Source: Trametopsis cervina (lineage: Eukaryota; Basidiomycota; Agaricomycetes; Polyporales; Irpicaceae). From it: a stretch of 64,000 nt of DNA. The translations under genes were made by a program, and so were the position numbers. Below the pieces are notes generated by a model. That model saw nothing but the letters and a program-made list of their open reading frames with translations. It was not told the DNA's origin and did not search any database. Positions 10,586-22,400 of this stretch are shown piece by piece; the first letter of the stretch is position 1, and each line of letters starts with the position of its first letter. The DNA is taken from assembly GCA_022385755.1 (NCBI GenBank), contig MU278376.1, positions 51,709-115,708 on the forward strand. The letters are read 5' to 3'.

Positions 10586-12826
10586 ATGCCCGCCCGTATC
10601 CCCATGATGGCTTTGGCCCTAGCAGGCCTTCTGGCCGCTAATACCGCGACAGCCGCCAACTACCACAACCCGCTTCTGCCGGGGTTTCATCCGGATCCGT
10701 CTTGTATTCTTGTCGAAGAATGGGAAAATACTTATTTCTGCGCCACGAGCTCCTTCAACGTCGCACCAGGTGTCCCAGTGTTTGCAAGCAAGGACTTGCA
10801 GAATTTTAGGCAAATTGGTAAGCTACTTCACCACTTTTATTCCCTACCTGGTGCTGAAGGCAATATAGGAAACGTCATCACGCGTGAAAGTCAGCTTCCA
10901 GGGTTATCCCGAACCAATGGTTCGACGAGTGGAATATGGGCTCCCACCATCCGGTTCGCCCTCCTCATTTTGCGCACAAGGAACCGTGCTTACCCGTAGT
11001 GACAGTTACCATCAGGGAACCTTTTACGTTGCAACGACTCTGGTTTTTGACAACGCGCCAATCCAAAATGCATCACGATGGGATAACGTACGTTTCTTTG
11101 CTGAAGAACAAGAACACTTACCGATGGACATAACAGATATTGTTCCACACCAAAAATCCATTCAACCCAGATGCTTGGTCGGACCCAGTTCATTTCAGTT
11201 TCAATGGCTATGACACCTCGCCGTATTGGGGCGAAGACGGGAAAACGTACATTGTAGGTGCATACTCGTGGCAGGTAGAGGAGATGATCAAAGGCTGGGA
11301 GATGAACTTTACCACTGGAGAAATCATTGGCGATATTCATGATCTGTGGTCCGGTATGGGAGGAATTGTATGCTTGCTCTGCTTCTCTTCGCAACCGCAT
11401 ACTCACTAGTGCGTTCAAGGCCCCGGAGGCCCCGCACCTGTTTCACAGAGACGGATATTATTATTTAATGATTGCTGAGGGTGAGTGCACACACATCTGT
11501 GCGCATGGGCATGAGCTGACGCAGTGTGCAGGTGGCACTGGTCTGAACCATGAAGTCAATTTTGCACGTTCTACAAGCATGTGGGGCCCTTACCAGCCGG
11601 ACCCATCTAACCCCGTCTTAACCAACGCCAATACTTCTGAGTATTGTGAGTCCGACTCTCATGTAGTGTTGGATACTTTTAACATAGCCTTTCTATAGTC
11701 CAAACCGTTGGGCACGCCGATCTGTTCACTGACACTAAGGGTAATTGGTGAGCTCTGAGTTTTCGAATGGCTGGTATATCAACGCAGCGGCTTATGCCCT
11801 GCAGGTGGTCTGTTGCGCTCTCAACCCGCTCCGGTCCTGGATACAAGTATTTCCCAATGGGTCGAGAAACAGTCTTAACTTCTGCTCAATGGCGAAAGGG
11901 CCAGTTCCCGACCTTTACACCTGTACGCGGAGAGGAGACTGGTCCTCTTCCTCCTCCTAACAAGGCCATCGCAGGGACAGGGTGAGCCCTACTCATACAT
12001 AATATTAATATCATCTATTTTGGCATTGACAACGCTGTAAATGCATAGATACTGGGTCGGTTCCGACGATCATCTGACATTCCTACCACACTCCACGCTT
12101 CCAGCCCACTACGTCCATAACCGTTGGCCAGACTTGTCCGCATACACAGTCTCGCCATCTGAACGTCCCAGAACTCTTCGCTTGACACCTTCTTACTACA
12201 ACTTAACCGGCCCCGACAAACGTACAGGGACGCCCCAGACATTTGTAGGGCGCCGTCAGGAGCATATCGAGTTCAAGTATCAAGTTACTTTAGACTTTGA
12301 GTCGTCGGTGGACGGCGCTGAAGCGGGCGTGACGGTCTTCCTCAACCAGGGCCAACATTTCGACTTGGGCCTTGTGTCGCTTTCAGGTGACGGAGCCAAG
12401 GCAGCAGGCTATACCGGTTCGCTTGTAGGCGATGATACAACCAGATTCGTGAGATTGAGGACTATCACAGCCAACTCCACAAGCCAGGGCTCCGTCGATA
12501 CGGTGTCGAGCCCCAGGATTCTGGAGTTGCCGCATAACGTAAAAGACCAACTAAAATTCCAAGTGGAGGCGGTTAATAGGACTACATATGCGTTCCGGTA
12601 TTCTGCTGGTGACAACTGGACGACCGTTGGCTATGGGGATTCCAGCCAGGTTAGCGGTGGCTTTGTCGGTAAGTGATCATTATTATGTTGTGCGGAGCTC
12701 AGGTTAATCTGTACGTCGAATCAAGGTACACTAGTCGGGATGTTTGCCACAGGCAATGGGAAAAACGTCTCAGACCCGGCGTACTTTTCTGGAGTTTCAT
12801 ATGTAGGAAACGGCCGCATTTTCTAG
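10586..12826 (+). CDS. Secreted GH43 glycosidase (beta-xylosidase/arabinofuranosidase type)
   Basis: The protein starts with a signal peptide (MPARIPMMALALAGLLAANT). It goes directly into the GH43 N-terminus YHNPLLPGFHPDPSC, whose Asp is the usual general base. Further blocks in order are IGNVITRESQLPGLSRTNGS, TSGIWAPTIR, GTFYVATTLV, DTSPYWGEDGKTY and APEAPHLFHRDGYYYLMIAE, the last holding the general-acid Glu. GGTGLNHEVNFARS and VGHADLF follow. From about 12040 comes a C-terminal beta-sandwich domain (EFKYQVTLDF, FLNQGQHFDLG, FRYSAGDNWTTVGYG) as in two-domain GH43 beta-xylosidases. The last exon reads GTLVGMFATGNGK to NGRIF and TAG (12824-12826). Introns lie near 10819, 10970, 11090, 11367, 11481, 11647, 11748, 11982 and 12669. 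The likely role is extracellular xylan or arabinoxylan breakdown, consistent with a plant-litter or wood decayer. Confidence 0.9.
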
Positions 12827-13177
12827 ACGTTGTCCGATTAGCATCGTGTAGTACACTTGCACTACTGTACTATCTGAGCACCAGACTCTATTTGATCGTA
12901 CCGCTATATTCAAAGTTGAACTTCTGCGGGAAGTTATGTGTGCTGCGTCCATCCGGTTCACAAGTTTCCAACAGCATGAAACCTCGAAAGTGCTGAAGTG
13001 AACTTAGCTGATTATGTAAGCGGGATGTCCGAGAAGATCATATAAATAGTCACTAGAACCAAGCTTGGAATGTTCGAGTTGAAAACTTGAAGTTGCGCTT
13101 TCTGTTACCATTCAGTCTCGTAAGTCATAACGACCTTCATTGAGCTTCTGAACTGAACGAACTCGCTTTACAAAGCC
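12827..13177. other. Intergenic with TATA box of next gene
   Basis: TATAAATA occurs at 13041-13048, 130-137 bp before the next ATG. Nothing else was seen. Confidence 0.45.
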
Positions 13178-13999
13178 ATGGGCGGGCTCCTCCGGCTAGT
13201 GCCAGCCCGGGTCAAGCTTTGGCTGTATATGCTGCTATGCCGCGAAGCACCCGCTGAAGATGGAGGCACTGGGAACGTGTGGTTTATGCGCTTTGGTATC
13301 CCTCTGGTGTTGAAACGCAGCGACAGAATTGTCAGCACGGAGGCTGATGCTCTCCGATTTCTCAACAAGACCGTACCCTATCTTCCTATCCCGACACTCG
13401 TAGACTCCTTTCATCTCGAAGGAGTCACCTATACACTAATGTCTAGACTTTCCGGACGTAATCTCCTCCGCCTAAACGAAGCGAAAGAGCCGACAGTCGA
13501 AGAGATCAGAATCATCGCTGAAGATATTCTTGCGATCATTGAGGAGCTCTGGCGCATACCTCAACCACCGGAGCTCGCTGGACAGGTCATGATCAGTGCG
13601 AGCGGCCATGGCTTGCCTCACCCCGTGTCAATGCACGAAACGCTAGGCGGGCCCTACTCATCCACCATCGACTGCTACAAGACCATGGTAATGGACATGT
13701 CGGCTCTTCCGCCTGGACACTTTAGGCCAATCGTTGCGGATGCTGTTGCCTGGGTTCATTGGGATCTGACGATGCGGAATATCTTGATCCACAACGGACG
13801 GGTGTCCGGAATTGTAGATTGGGAAGACGCAGGCTGGTTGCCTCGACACTGGCTCATCCATTCGCTTCGGTCTCCTCGCCCAGGCTGTCAAGGAGTTTGG
13901 GCCCGACATTGGTACTTTCACCATCGGTTCGAAGCAGAGATCGAGGAAGCGTATGCGGCTTCATGTGCGAAGGGTGTTCTCACTTATCCACTATGTTGA
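13178..13999 (+). CDS. APH-fold (aminoglycoside phosphotransferase-like) kinase-like protein
   Basis: This is a 273-codon open frame without obligatory introns, starting at ATG 13178. It has the order of the fungal APH family: GGTGNVWFMRFGIPLVLK as the nucleotide loop and ATP-Lys region, ADALRFLNKTVPYLPIPTLV, and YTLMSRLSGRNL as the hinge. The catalytic HWDLTMRNILIH (H-x-D-x4-N) and metal-binding GIVDWEDAGWLPRHW follow. In the family the catalytic motif usually reads HGDL; here Gly is replaced by Trp. The large expansions of this family in mushrooms are of unknown substrate, and the name does not imply drug resistance. The C-terminus after WLPRHW departs from the usual pattern, so a short terminal intron or frame change is possible. 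Confidence 0.8.
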   Translation: MGGLLRLVPARVKLWLYMLLCREAPAEDGGTGNVWFMRFGIPLVLKRSDRIVSTEADALRFLNKTVPYLPIPTLVDSFHLEGVTYTLMSRLSGRNLLRLNEAKEPTVEEIRIIAEDILAIIEELWRIPQPPELAGQVMISASGHGLPHPVSMHETLGGPYSSTIDCYKTMVMDMSALPPGHFRPIVADAVAWVHWDLTMRNILIHNGRVSGIVDWEDAGWLPRHWLIHSLRSPRPGCQGVWARHWYFHHRFEAEIEEAYAASCAKGVLTYPLC

Positions 14000-14463
14000 C
14001 CAGCTATATTACTTTGACTCTCTTATCCTCATGCTTTACTGTGCATATTGATCTCAGCTTCGCACTGTCTTTCATTGTTGCCACACAGGTTGTCATTATG
14101 TTTACATACTTTGTTGATACTTTGATCTTACTCTCGTGTTCGTAGTGCGACTCCGTTTAACGCCGCCTGGAGAGCCACGTGTATCAGGTAGATTGACCGT
14201 GAAGTTATTTATTCGCGGTCCGCCGTTCATCTCACTTGCAGGAGAGACGAATGCCAGCACTCAGCAGCCTCGTGCATTGGTGTCCGTACTGTACACCCTT
14301 GTGCACACACCTCTGGTGCCAATCAAGCACGGCCCACAAAAGGGGAGAACATTAGTAAGGCCGCACGCTTCCGATAAGGGACTCTTAGGCTCAATCAATC
14401 TTCTACGTATACAGGTCGTCCTGCACGCTCGTTGGACTGCGTACTTAAGCTGCTAATCGTACT
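14000..14463. other. Intergenic, no supported feature
   Basis: Short open stretches on the plus strand show no recognisable domain. Confidence 0.4.
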
Positions 14464-14970
14464 ATGTCAGCCGTTCGTATCCCCCTGGAACTGAATTCGC
14501 TCTATATCTCCACCGTTCCGCTCCTTGGCGATACCTTTCACTGGGCGTTCATTCACGTCGATAGTCTCGGGGTGCATACTCGTCATCATTGGGCAGCCGC
14601 TACTCTCGATGTCACAGGACCAGAGACCTACATAGAGAACGAGCTGCCCAGCGGCGCGCTCTCCAAGACACGCAATAACAAGGTACTTGGGTACTTCAAG
14701 ATAGTCGGATATAAGCCCGTCGAAATTTCCACCCTCAGGCACCTCTGCCAACAGGTCTTTCCGACGTCCTATATGACCGTTGCAGAGAATCGACATCATG
14801 CGATCACGTGCAGGACGTGGGTTCTCCATATCATTGGTAGGCTTATCTCGGAGGAGCGAGCGTTGGAGGTAGAGAGACAAGTCAAGGCACGAAGTACTGC
14901 ACAGAGCAATGAGTATGCGAACAGTTTCCTCTGGCAGAGACCTTTTATGTGCATCGCCGAGGATGTATAA
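14464..14970 (+). CDS. Conserved-looking small protein of unknown function
   Basis: This is a 168-codon uninterrupted frame from ATG 14464 to TAA 14968-14970. It has no signal peptide or membrane segment. It starts LYISTVPLLGDTFHWAFIHV, has a central VLGYFKIVGYK and then a CRTWVLHIIGRL block. That layout (HW near the start, CRxWV two-thirds along) resembles small uncharacterised proteins of agaricomycetes, possibly DUF7770-like; this is from memory and uncertain. The opposite strand is also open over the same bases (15009-14467) but shows no family resemblance. It converges with the decayed membrane-protein gene on its right. Confidence 0.55.
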   Translation: MSAVRIPLELNSLYISTVPLLGDTFHWAFIHVDSLGVHTRHHWAAATLDVTGPETYIENELPSGALSKTRNNKVLGYFKIVGYKPVEISTLRHLCQQVFPTSYMTVAENRHHAITCRTWVLHIIGRLISEERALEVERQVKARSTAQSNEYANSFLWQRPFMCIAEDV

Positions 14971-15099
14971 AGCACGAAGGTAAGTCCATGATTCTCTATT
15001 GAGATACATGTCTTATTCACTGCCTTACAGTACCACTGGATGGCGTGTATTACAGGACTTCGATGTAATACGCGCTGTGTGAGCCGTGATCTCAGCTCA

Positions 15100-16075
15100 A
15101 GAATATGGTTCATTGACGAGTTGCAACCGCGTAGCCTGTGGTCTGTTTGAGATGCTCGAGTTCAGATTGCCAGCAGTGCGGACCATGTACCAAACACACT
15201 GGTCCTCACCCGACTCTCAGCGGAATTTGTATGATCTCGTTCACGCCGTACTTGATGTATACCCACTGAATTTTCTTCTCGGCCTGTTCGCGCACGGTGG
15301 TAGGATACGGACCGCGGAGGAAATGAGTGTGAGCGTCGTTGAGCGAATCGCCAAGAAGTGCGAGCCCGCTGCGAACACCACCATCCCGCCTCCCATTCGC
15401 TACGCTTGCTTCCGAGTAGCCAGGAGGCACCCATATGAAGAGCGAGGCGGTGAACGAAAGGGTTGCATCGCATATATTTTGGATGGCAGGTACTGTGGAC
15501 GTGACAGGCGCGTTGTCGTGGGGATCTTTGGGGGATAAGCTGGATGGTGGCGGCTACAATCGGTAGGCATAATGAAAATAAGGCGTCGTTCGAGACTTTC
15601 TGAGAAGAGCAATGTCAAGAACAGAATGTGAGTCTATGGACAAACGTCAGAGTAAATACAGTCCATACCAGTGGTGGTTATACGTACCTGAATCAGCGCA
15701 GAAGTCGTTGGACTCATGAGTAGCCAGGCAATCAGCGCCCCCGAAGCCTGGTCAGAACCCTCTCGTAACGGCGGGATATCCACCGCAATGAGGTATATGA
15801 GGAGGGACATAATGGCTGCCAGCTGGAGCACGCGATTGATCGGCGCAAAATGTACAGTAAAATTGAGGTGAATGAGGAGGGCGGACCAGAGGGTGAAAGC
15901 GATGCATATTACGAGAATATGTATCGGCAGCGAGCATTTAACGGACGATATTGGAGCATACTGTAGGGTCGAATGGGAAACCACAGTACATTGCTGTTGT
16001 TCGTTGAGCTTGAGACATTGGGTGCATCCTATGCACAACCGAACCTACCAAGAGGCATGAAGACATCGAGCCTTT
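15100..16075 (-). pseudogene. Decayed fungal multi-pass membrane protein gene (copy 1)
   Basis: Reading leftward from about 16075, this copies the gene at 25770-25301. Shared blocks include CLKLN/CLKLD-type sequence, LPIHILVICIAFTLWSALLI versus LPIQILVTGIVLTLTSVLLI, LLIYLIA and VDIPPLREG. It is broken. The copy-2 start codon region is not conserved, and the CAG of ...AYAQDA reads TAG here (at about 16021). The first intron has partly gone. Farther on, past a plausible exon with THILFLTLLFSESLERRLIF, the frame with LLATRKQA meets TAG (about 15417-15419) where the family has Trp. Both stops fit C-to-T/G-to-A transitions. It retains the 3' half that copy 2 lacks. The family is an uncharacterised mushroom membrane protein. 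Confidence 0.65.
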
Positions 16076-16461
16076 CGACAGTCGTAGGCGACACAAGGAC
16101 CGACGACGATCCGAATCTTTTCACCGCGACGCGTCACGACCACATGATCGCGTTTTGCAGGCGGCCCGACGAGCTTCCGTGACGTGACAGTAAGCATGGT
16201 TGGACTTGATGTCACGCGTTTAATGTAGTTGGCTCTGGAAGGGAGGCTTAGCCCCTCTTGAACGGCTTTATTGCTTCACTCTCCTTCATTGCTGTGGTGA
16301 CGTCTATTACAGAAGGCGATTCAGAAGGCAACTTAAGAGGCGTGTATCAATCCACCCGACCACGACACGAGACGGCGTGGAACCAGAGAACAGACAGTGC
16401 TCCGCGATCTAACTTCACCAAGATCTCAAGTTGATAGAGCACGAAATTAGCGGTCTGTGCA
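16076..16461. other. Intergenic between pseudogene and myosin II
   Basis: It holds the myosin heavy chain promoter and 5' UTR. A pyrimidine-rich run (CACTCTCCTTCATTGC, about 16277-16292) and a CCACCCGACCACGACACG stretch are present; no TATA box was seen. Confidence 0.4.
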
Positions 16462-19400
16462 ATGCCTGCACCGAGGCCATCCCTCAGCGCGGAGGCAGCG
16501 CGTGCTGCTGCGGCTCAAGCTGAATTTAACGAGAAGAAGTGGGTTTGGGTGCCAGACGACAAGGATGGCTACCTTGCTGGCTGGGTGGTGAAGGAGGAGG
16601 AGGACATAGGTGACGTCGTAATGGCTGCAGGAGGAGAGGTAAGCGTCGACCCAATGTACTTGCGTCCCTCCTCATGCTGGGTTTTCCGTTGCGCCAATGC
16701 ACAATAGATCCGGAAGATACCATTGTATGCTCTATCCAAAATGAACCCGCCAAAGTTCGATCGGGTGGAAGATATTGCAGATCTCACGTTCTTGAATGAA
16801 GCAAGCGTAGTGCACAACCTTAGACTGAGATATGGCTCAGGAGCGATATATGTAAGTATGCTCAGTACTACTATGCTTATGCCTGCCGCGCAGGGCACCC
16901 ACTTACTGATACTGAAACACTTTGTGCTAGACGTACTCAGGCTTATTCTTAGTTGCCATCAATCCTTACCAGAACCTGCCATTATATTCGGACGCTATTG
17001 TACATCAATACCGGGGGAAACGACGAGATGAAAACCCCCCTCACATATTTGCCATAACAGAGCGAGCATGGCTCAGCATGGGTGAAGAACGAGAGAACCA
17101 GAGTATCCTGATTACGTGCGTGAACCCTTTGGGGATTTTGCGTTTTTACTTACGTTTTGCAGTGGCGAGTCTGGTGCTGGAAAGACAGAGAGCACGAAGA
17201 AAGTCATTCAATATCTTGCAGCTATTGCGACAGACACACAGCCCCCACTCGACACTTCTCCGTCGCACTCTCAATCTCCGTCGCTTACACACTCCAATTC
17301 GTTCACCTTGAGTATGCCCTCTCAAGGTCTTCCGCGAAATCTGTCCTCTCGCAAGAACGGCGCCATCGGCCACAGTAAACAGCAGTCGATGAGCACATCA
17401 ACAGGCTCTGGGATAATACTCAATTCGAAAGGGCGTTTGGGTCTATTGGAGCGACAGATCCTTCAAGCTAATCCCATTCTTGAAGCATTTGGCAATGCCC
17501 AGACGCAGAGAAACAATAACTCCAGTCGGTTCGGAAAGTTCATCAGGATCAGTTTTGCTCCAGATGGCAGTATAGCAGGAGCCAACATAGATTGGTACCT
17601 TTTGGAGAAGAGTCGGGTAGTTGTTAGGAGCGAGGCTGAACGCAGTTTCCATGTGTTCTACCAGCTCATGGAAGGGGGTGGCAGTCTCAAAGGTATGCGC
17701 AAGCTCGCGCAGCGTAAGTCTCAATCTTACCCATCTGTTCTAGAAACGCTGTTGTTGGATGGTCAAATCGAGAACTATGAGTATCTAAACAAGAGCCGCA
17801 GAGAGGTGGATGGCATAAACGATCGTGAGGAATGGGCTCTTCTGAAGGTCAGTGTTTGCTCTCGCGTATCTAGGGTTCGCAGCTGATAATAAGCAGAATG
17901 CTCTGGACGTTGTCGGTTTCTCATCCACTGAACAACTAGATCTCTTCCGCATTGTGGCTGCCATCCTCCACATTGGCAACATCGCTATTAGTGCCACCCG
18001 TGCAGACGACGCAACCATGCCCGACCCTTCACAGGCCGAGAGGGTCTGTCATTTGCTGGGGATTCCGGTTTCCGAATTTACCAGAGCTGTGTTACGACCG
18101 CGCGTTCTTGCAGGTCGCGAGTGGGTCACGCAAGCTCGTACCAAGCAACAAGCAACAGACGAGCTGGCTGCACTATGCAAGACGCTTTATGAGCGATCCT
18201 TCGGTCTGCTCGTTGATCGTATAAACCGGGCTTTGGACCGACCTTCATCAAAGTCGAACTTTATCGGTGTCTTGGATATCGCAGGCTTCGAAATATTCGA
18301 GACAAATGGCTATGAGCAGCTACTTATCAACTACACAAATGAGCGTCTGCAACAGTTTTTCAATCACCACATGTTCGTGCTGGAGCAAGAGGAGTATGCA
18401 CGAGAAGGAATCGAGTGGGACTTTGTCAACTTCGGGTTGGACCTACAACCGACTATCGACCTTATCGAAGCTAGCGGCAACGCAATCGGTATTCTTAGCC
18501 TTCTAGACGAGGAATGTATCATGCCTAAGGCCACGGACCTCACCTTTACGAATAAGCTCCACTCGTTGTGGGCCAGTGATGCATCTACGGGTGAAGAGGA
18601 ACATCCCGGCAAGACCAAGTATGAGCCGTCACGATTCGAGCAAGGTTTTATGATCCACCATTACGCTGGCCGAGTCGAGTATCGCACCGATGGTTGGCTT
18701 GAGAAGAACAAAGACCCTCTTAACGAGAACCTTACTCGTATCCTTGCTGGCTCGTCGGAGAAGTATGTCGCATCCCTATTCTCAGACTACGATGCGCCTG
18801 GCGTGGTATCATCCCAGGTTAATGCTTTCTCCACTGGCGGGAAGAAGCGCATGACGAAGAAGGGCGCGTTTAGAACCGTTGCACAGCGGCAGAAAGAGCA
18901 GCTTGCCAGTCTCATGGCCCAGCTTCAAGCAACCCAGCCACACTTCGTCAGATGCATTGTCCCAAATACGCAAAAGAAACCTGGTCGCATCGATGTACCT
19001 TTAGTCCTTGATCAACTGCGTTGCAACGGTGTACTGGAAGGTATTCGTATCGCCCGCCTCGGTTATCCCAACCGTCTACCATTTGTTGAGTTCCGCCAAC
19101 GCTATGAGGTGCTTACACCTGGGGTGATTCCACGCGGATACATGGACGGCCGTAAAGCATGTCTACGTATGGTGGAGTCCCTTGAGTTGGACAAATCCCT
19201 CTTCCGTATCGGTACCTCGAAAATCTTTTTCAAAGCTGGAGTGCTAGCCGAACTCGAGGAGCGCAGGGATGTGCACCTGTTTGAGATTTTCTCCCGGCTG
19301 CAAGCTGCTGCGAGGATGTGGACTGCTCGAAGGCAGATGAAGAAAATTCTCAACCGAGCTGTTGCAGTTCGCACTATCCAGAGAAATGCGCGTATATACG

Positions 19401-22400
19401 CTGAACTTCGCGATTGGCCATGGTGGCAACTGTACACCAAGGTGAATTTAACCTCATAGCCAACTCGCTCTATCTAACGGGTTGTTAGGTCCGACCCCTT
19501 CTTGTTGCTACCCGCAATGATGATGAGTTGCGACGCAAGGAGACAGAGTTAGCGCTTGCCAACGAGCGCGCGGAACGTGATAAGCAAGAACGCGAAGCGT
19601 TGGAGAACCTGCGGATGCGCCTGGAGGCAGACAAACGCAAAGTAGAAGAAGACTTGGAAGCGGAGCGTGCTCTTACTGTTGATAAGAACTCGTTATTGGA
19701 ACGAAGCAAGAAACGCGAAGCCGAACTCGAGGACGAAATTGCAGCTCTTCAAGCGGATCTTGATACTCTCGACTCCCAGCTGGACCGCGCCCTCAAGCTA
19801 CAGAAGGAGAGCGAGGAGAAACATGAGACTCTCCGACAAGCTTTCGACCAAGCTGCTGAACATTTGGTTCGTTTGGAAGCAGAACAACAAGAGTGGTCGA
19901 AGAAGGAGGTGGAGCTTACTGAGGGCTTAAACGAAGCTGAAGAAGACATCGATATTCTGACTGCCGAGAAAGAAGAGTTACAGAAGACATCCGAAGAACT
20001 TAAGAATCTCGTAGCCCAGCGAGAGGAGGATCTCGCACGGGTCAAGGAGCGAATGGAAGCCGCTATGTCAGACCTGGATACCAAACTCTCATTGGAAACC
20101 CGTACCAGGTACGGAGAATCCGTAAAAAGACCCCTGAGCCTTTACTAAAACCACATTGATCTCAGAAACTCCTTCCGTGAGAAAGCAGAAAGTCTGGAAG
20201 AAGATGCTCGCCACGCGAAGGAACAGCTCGCTGAGATGGCCCGTACCGCTACCGACTATACCAACATGATTAAACGCAAAGAGGACGATATCTCGCGTCT
20301 GACAGCCGAATTAGGAGCTGCGAAAGCTGAACGCGCAGCACTGCTGAAAGAGACATCTCAGTTGGAAGGAAGGATTGCCTCCCTGACCTCAGAACTGCAA
20401 GCTGCTGAGGACGACCGGGCTCGAAGTGATGATTCGCGAGGCAGGTTGCAAGAGGAGCTCGATGACTTACGCGCACTCTTGCAAGCGAAGGCTACGGAGG
20501 AGACCCGACGGAGTGAAGTAGATAAGAGCAAGGAGGCGGAGCTCGGCGATTTACGTGCCCAAGTCAGCAAGCTCTCGCACGACCTAAATGAAGCACGGAA
20601 GCAAGCAGTCGAAGGCCGTCAGCTGACCGTAGAACTCGAGAGCCTCGCACGCGAATACGCCTCTCTCGAACAGAGCCACAGGTCGCTTTCTGAACGCGAA
20701 AACATCTCCCAAGCCGAACTGGGCAAGGCTAAATCCGCGCTTGCCGACGCTGAAAAATCAAAGAGAACTATTGACTCTGATCTTCAAGTCTTGCGATCGC
20801 GTCAAATAGATCTCGATGGTCAATTAGCAGCGACTGCAAAGGAGAAAGAGGCAAGTCCTATTTTCTACGTAGTCAGATTTATGGGACTAAGTTTGTATCA
20901 GGCTCTCGAACGCAAGTTATCCGCTGCCCAGACGAAATATCAGGACTTTGAAGATGTCGTCCTTCAGCTCGAACGCGAGAAGGCGACTAACGATCGCCAT
21001 CTGGAAGCCAATCGCAAGCAGTTAGAAAGCGAAACGGCCAAGCGTAAGCAGCTCGAACACTCCGTGACAACGCAGAAGACGGAGATCATCCGTCTCAAGG
21101 ATATCAATATTAAGTTTGAACGGGACTTGAACAAAGCATTGAACGAGTTGAAAGCCCGAGAATGGGAGGTCAAACAGATGGAAGCCAAGCAAGATAAGAC
21201 GATCGTTGAACACGTTCATGTGCTTGAGGAAGCCAAGAGGGTAACAGACAATCAGCTGGCCGAGGCTCAAGTTGAGTTGCAAAGACAGGCAGCTTACATT
21301 CGTTCTCTGGAAAAGTCAAAAACCCGACTGACTTCGGAAGCCGAAGATCTGACAAGGCAGAGGGAGAAGGAACAAGCGGAATTGCGAGGCCTTGTAAAGG
21401 ATGCTAGGACTCAGGAGGCGCGAGCAGCACGGGCACTTGCTGACGTCGAAGCGGAAAAGCGTGCCAGAGAAGCTGCCGAGCTACAAACGCGTCGTTTGCA
21501 GACTGAGTTGGAATTTGCTCAGACGCAAGTCAAAGATATCAACTATCAGCTAACCACTGTTCAGAAGGCCAAAGATAATCTGGATGCAGAGCTTACACGT
21601 CTTGCAGACGAAACGGATGCTCCGAGTTCTGTTGCGAAGTTGCAGCGTCAGTACGAATCGCGCATATCCCAACTGGAGCAGCAGCTGGAGGACGTCGAGC
21701 TATCTAACGCAACCGCTCTTCGTATCAAAGAGCATGTTGACCGACAACACCAGGAGATCCGTCGTCTGATACAGGGTGGCCCGAAAGACGAGGCTTTCCG
21801 AAACAGACTGCTTCGAGAACTACAGCTCGCCGATGAGGAGATGGAACGCGAGCTAGCGCTGAAAACTCAGGGCGCCCGTACGAGCAGTACAGGTACGCTG
21901 CGGACCTTGGCCAACATAACGCCCAAGAAGACAAATGGTGTCGGCCGCCTACGCAAAGAATCTGTACCTGACCCGCCTCCCCGAACGCCCGACAAGCAAG
22001 GCCAAGTCAACGCTCTTAAACAGGAGGTTCACCTACTCGAAATCCAGATGGCTGCATCAACCCGCGTCCGGCAGCATCTTGAGACCCTGCTGAGAGAAAT
22101 GACTGCGGATCTAGAGAACAGCGATGGGTCCAAACAATCTCTTGCCCAAACCCGTGCCCGACTCGCCAGAGAGAAAGCAAGACTTGCAGAGCTACTTCAG
22201 GATGAAGCGGAAGCGCGAAGAGCCGCTCAGGCCGCTCAGCTCGAAGACGTTCAGGCCATGTGGAAGAAGTTTCAGGATACTCTAGTAGGAGAGCGCGAGA
22301 GCTATGCCCGTTTGGAGGAGTCTCGCAAGGCACTCGTAAGTCATCCAGGTTCACTCTCGAGCATTTACCAAGTAGCACTAGTTCGCACAACAACGGGCCG

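Noticed and set aside
13178..13999. Antibiotic resistance phosphotransferase
   Set aside because: It is a member of a broad eukaryotic APH-fold family expanded in mushrooms, and nothing indicates aminoglycoside substrates.
8906..15000. Secondary-metabolite gene cluster (reductase, glycosidase, APH kinase)
   Set aside because: No backbone synthase, P450 or cluster transcription factor is present; the genes look unrelated.
14467..15009. 180-codon minus-strand frame opposite the small conserved protein
   Set aside because: The plus-strand frame has the better family-like pattern; the reverse frame is a compositional shadow.
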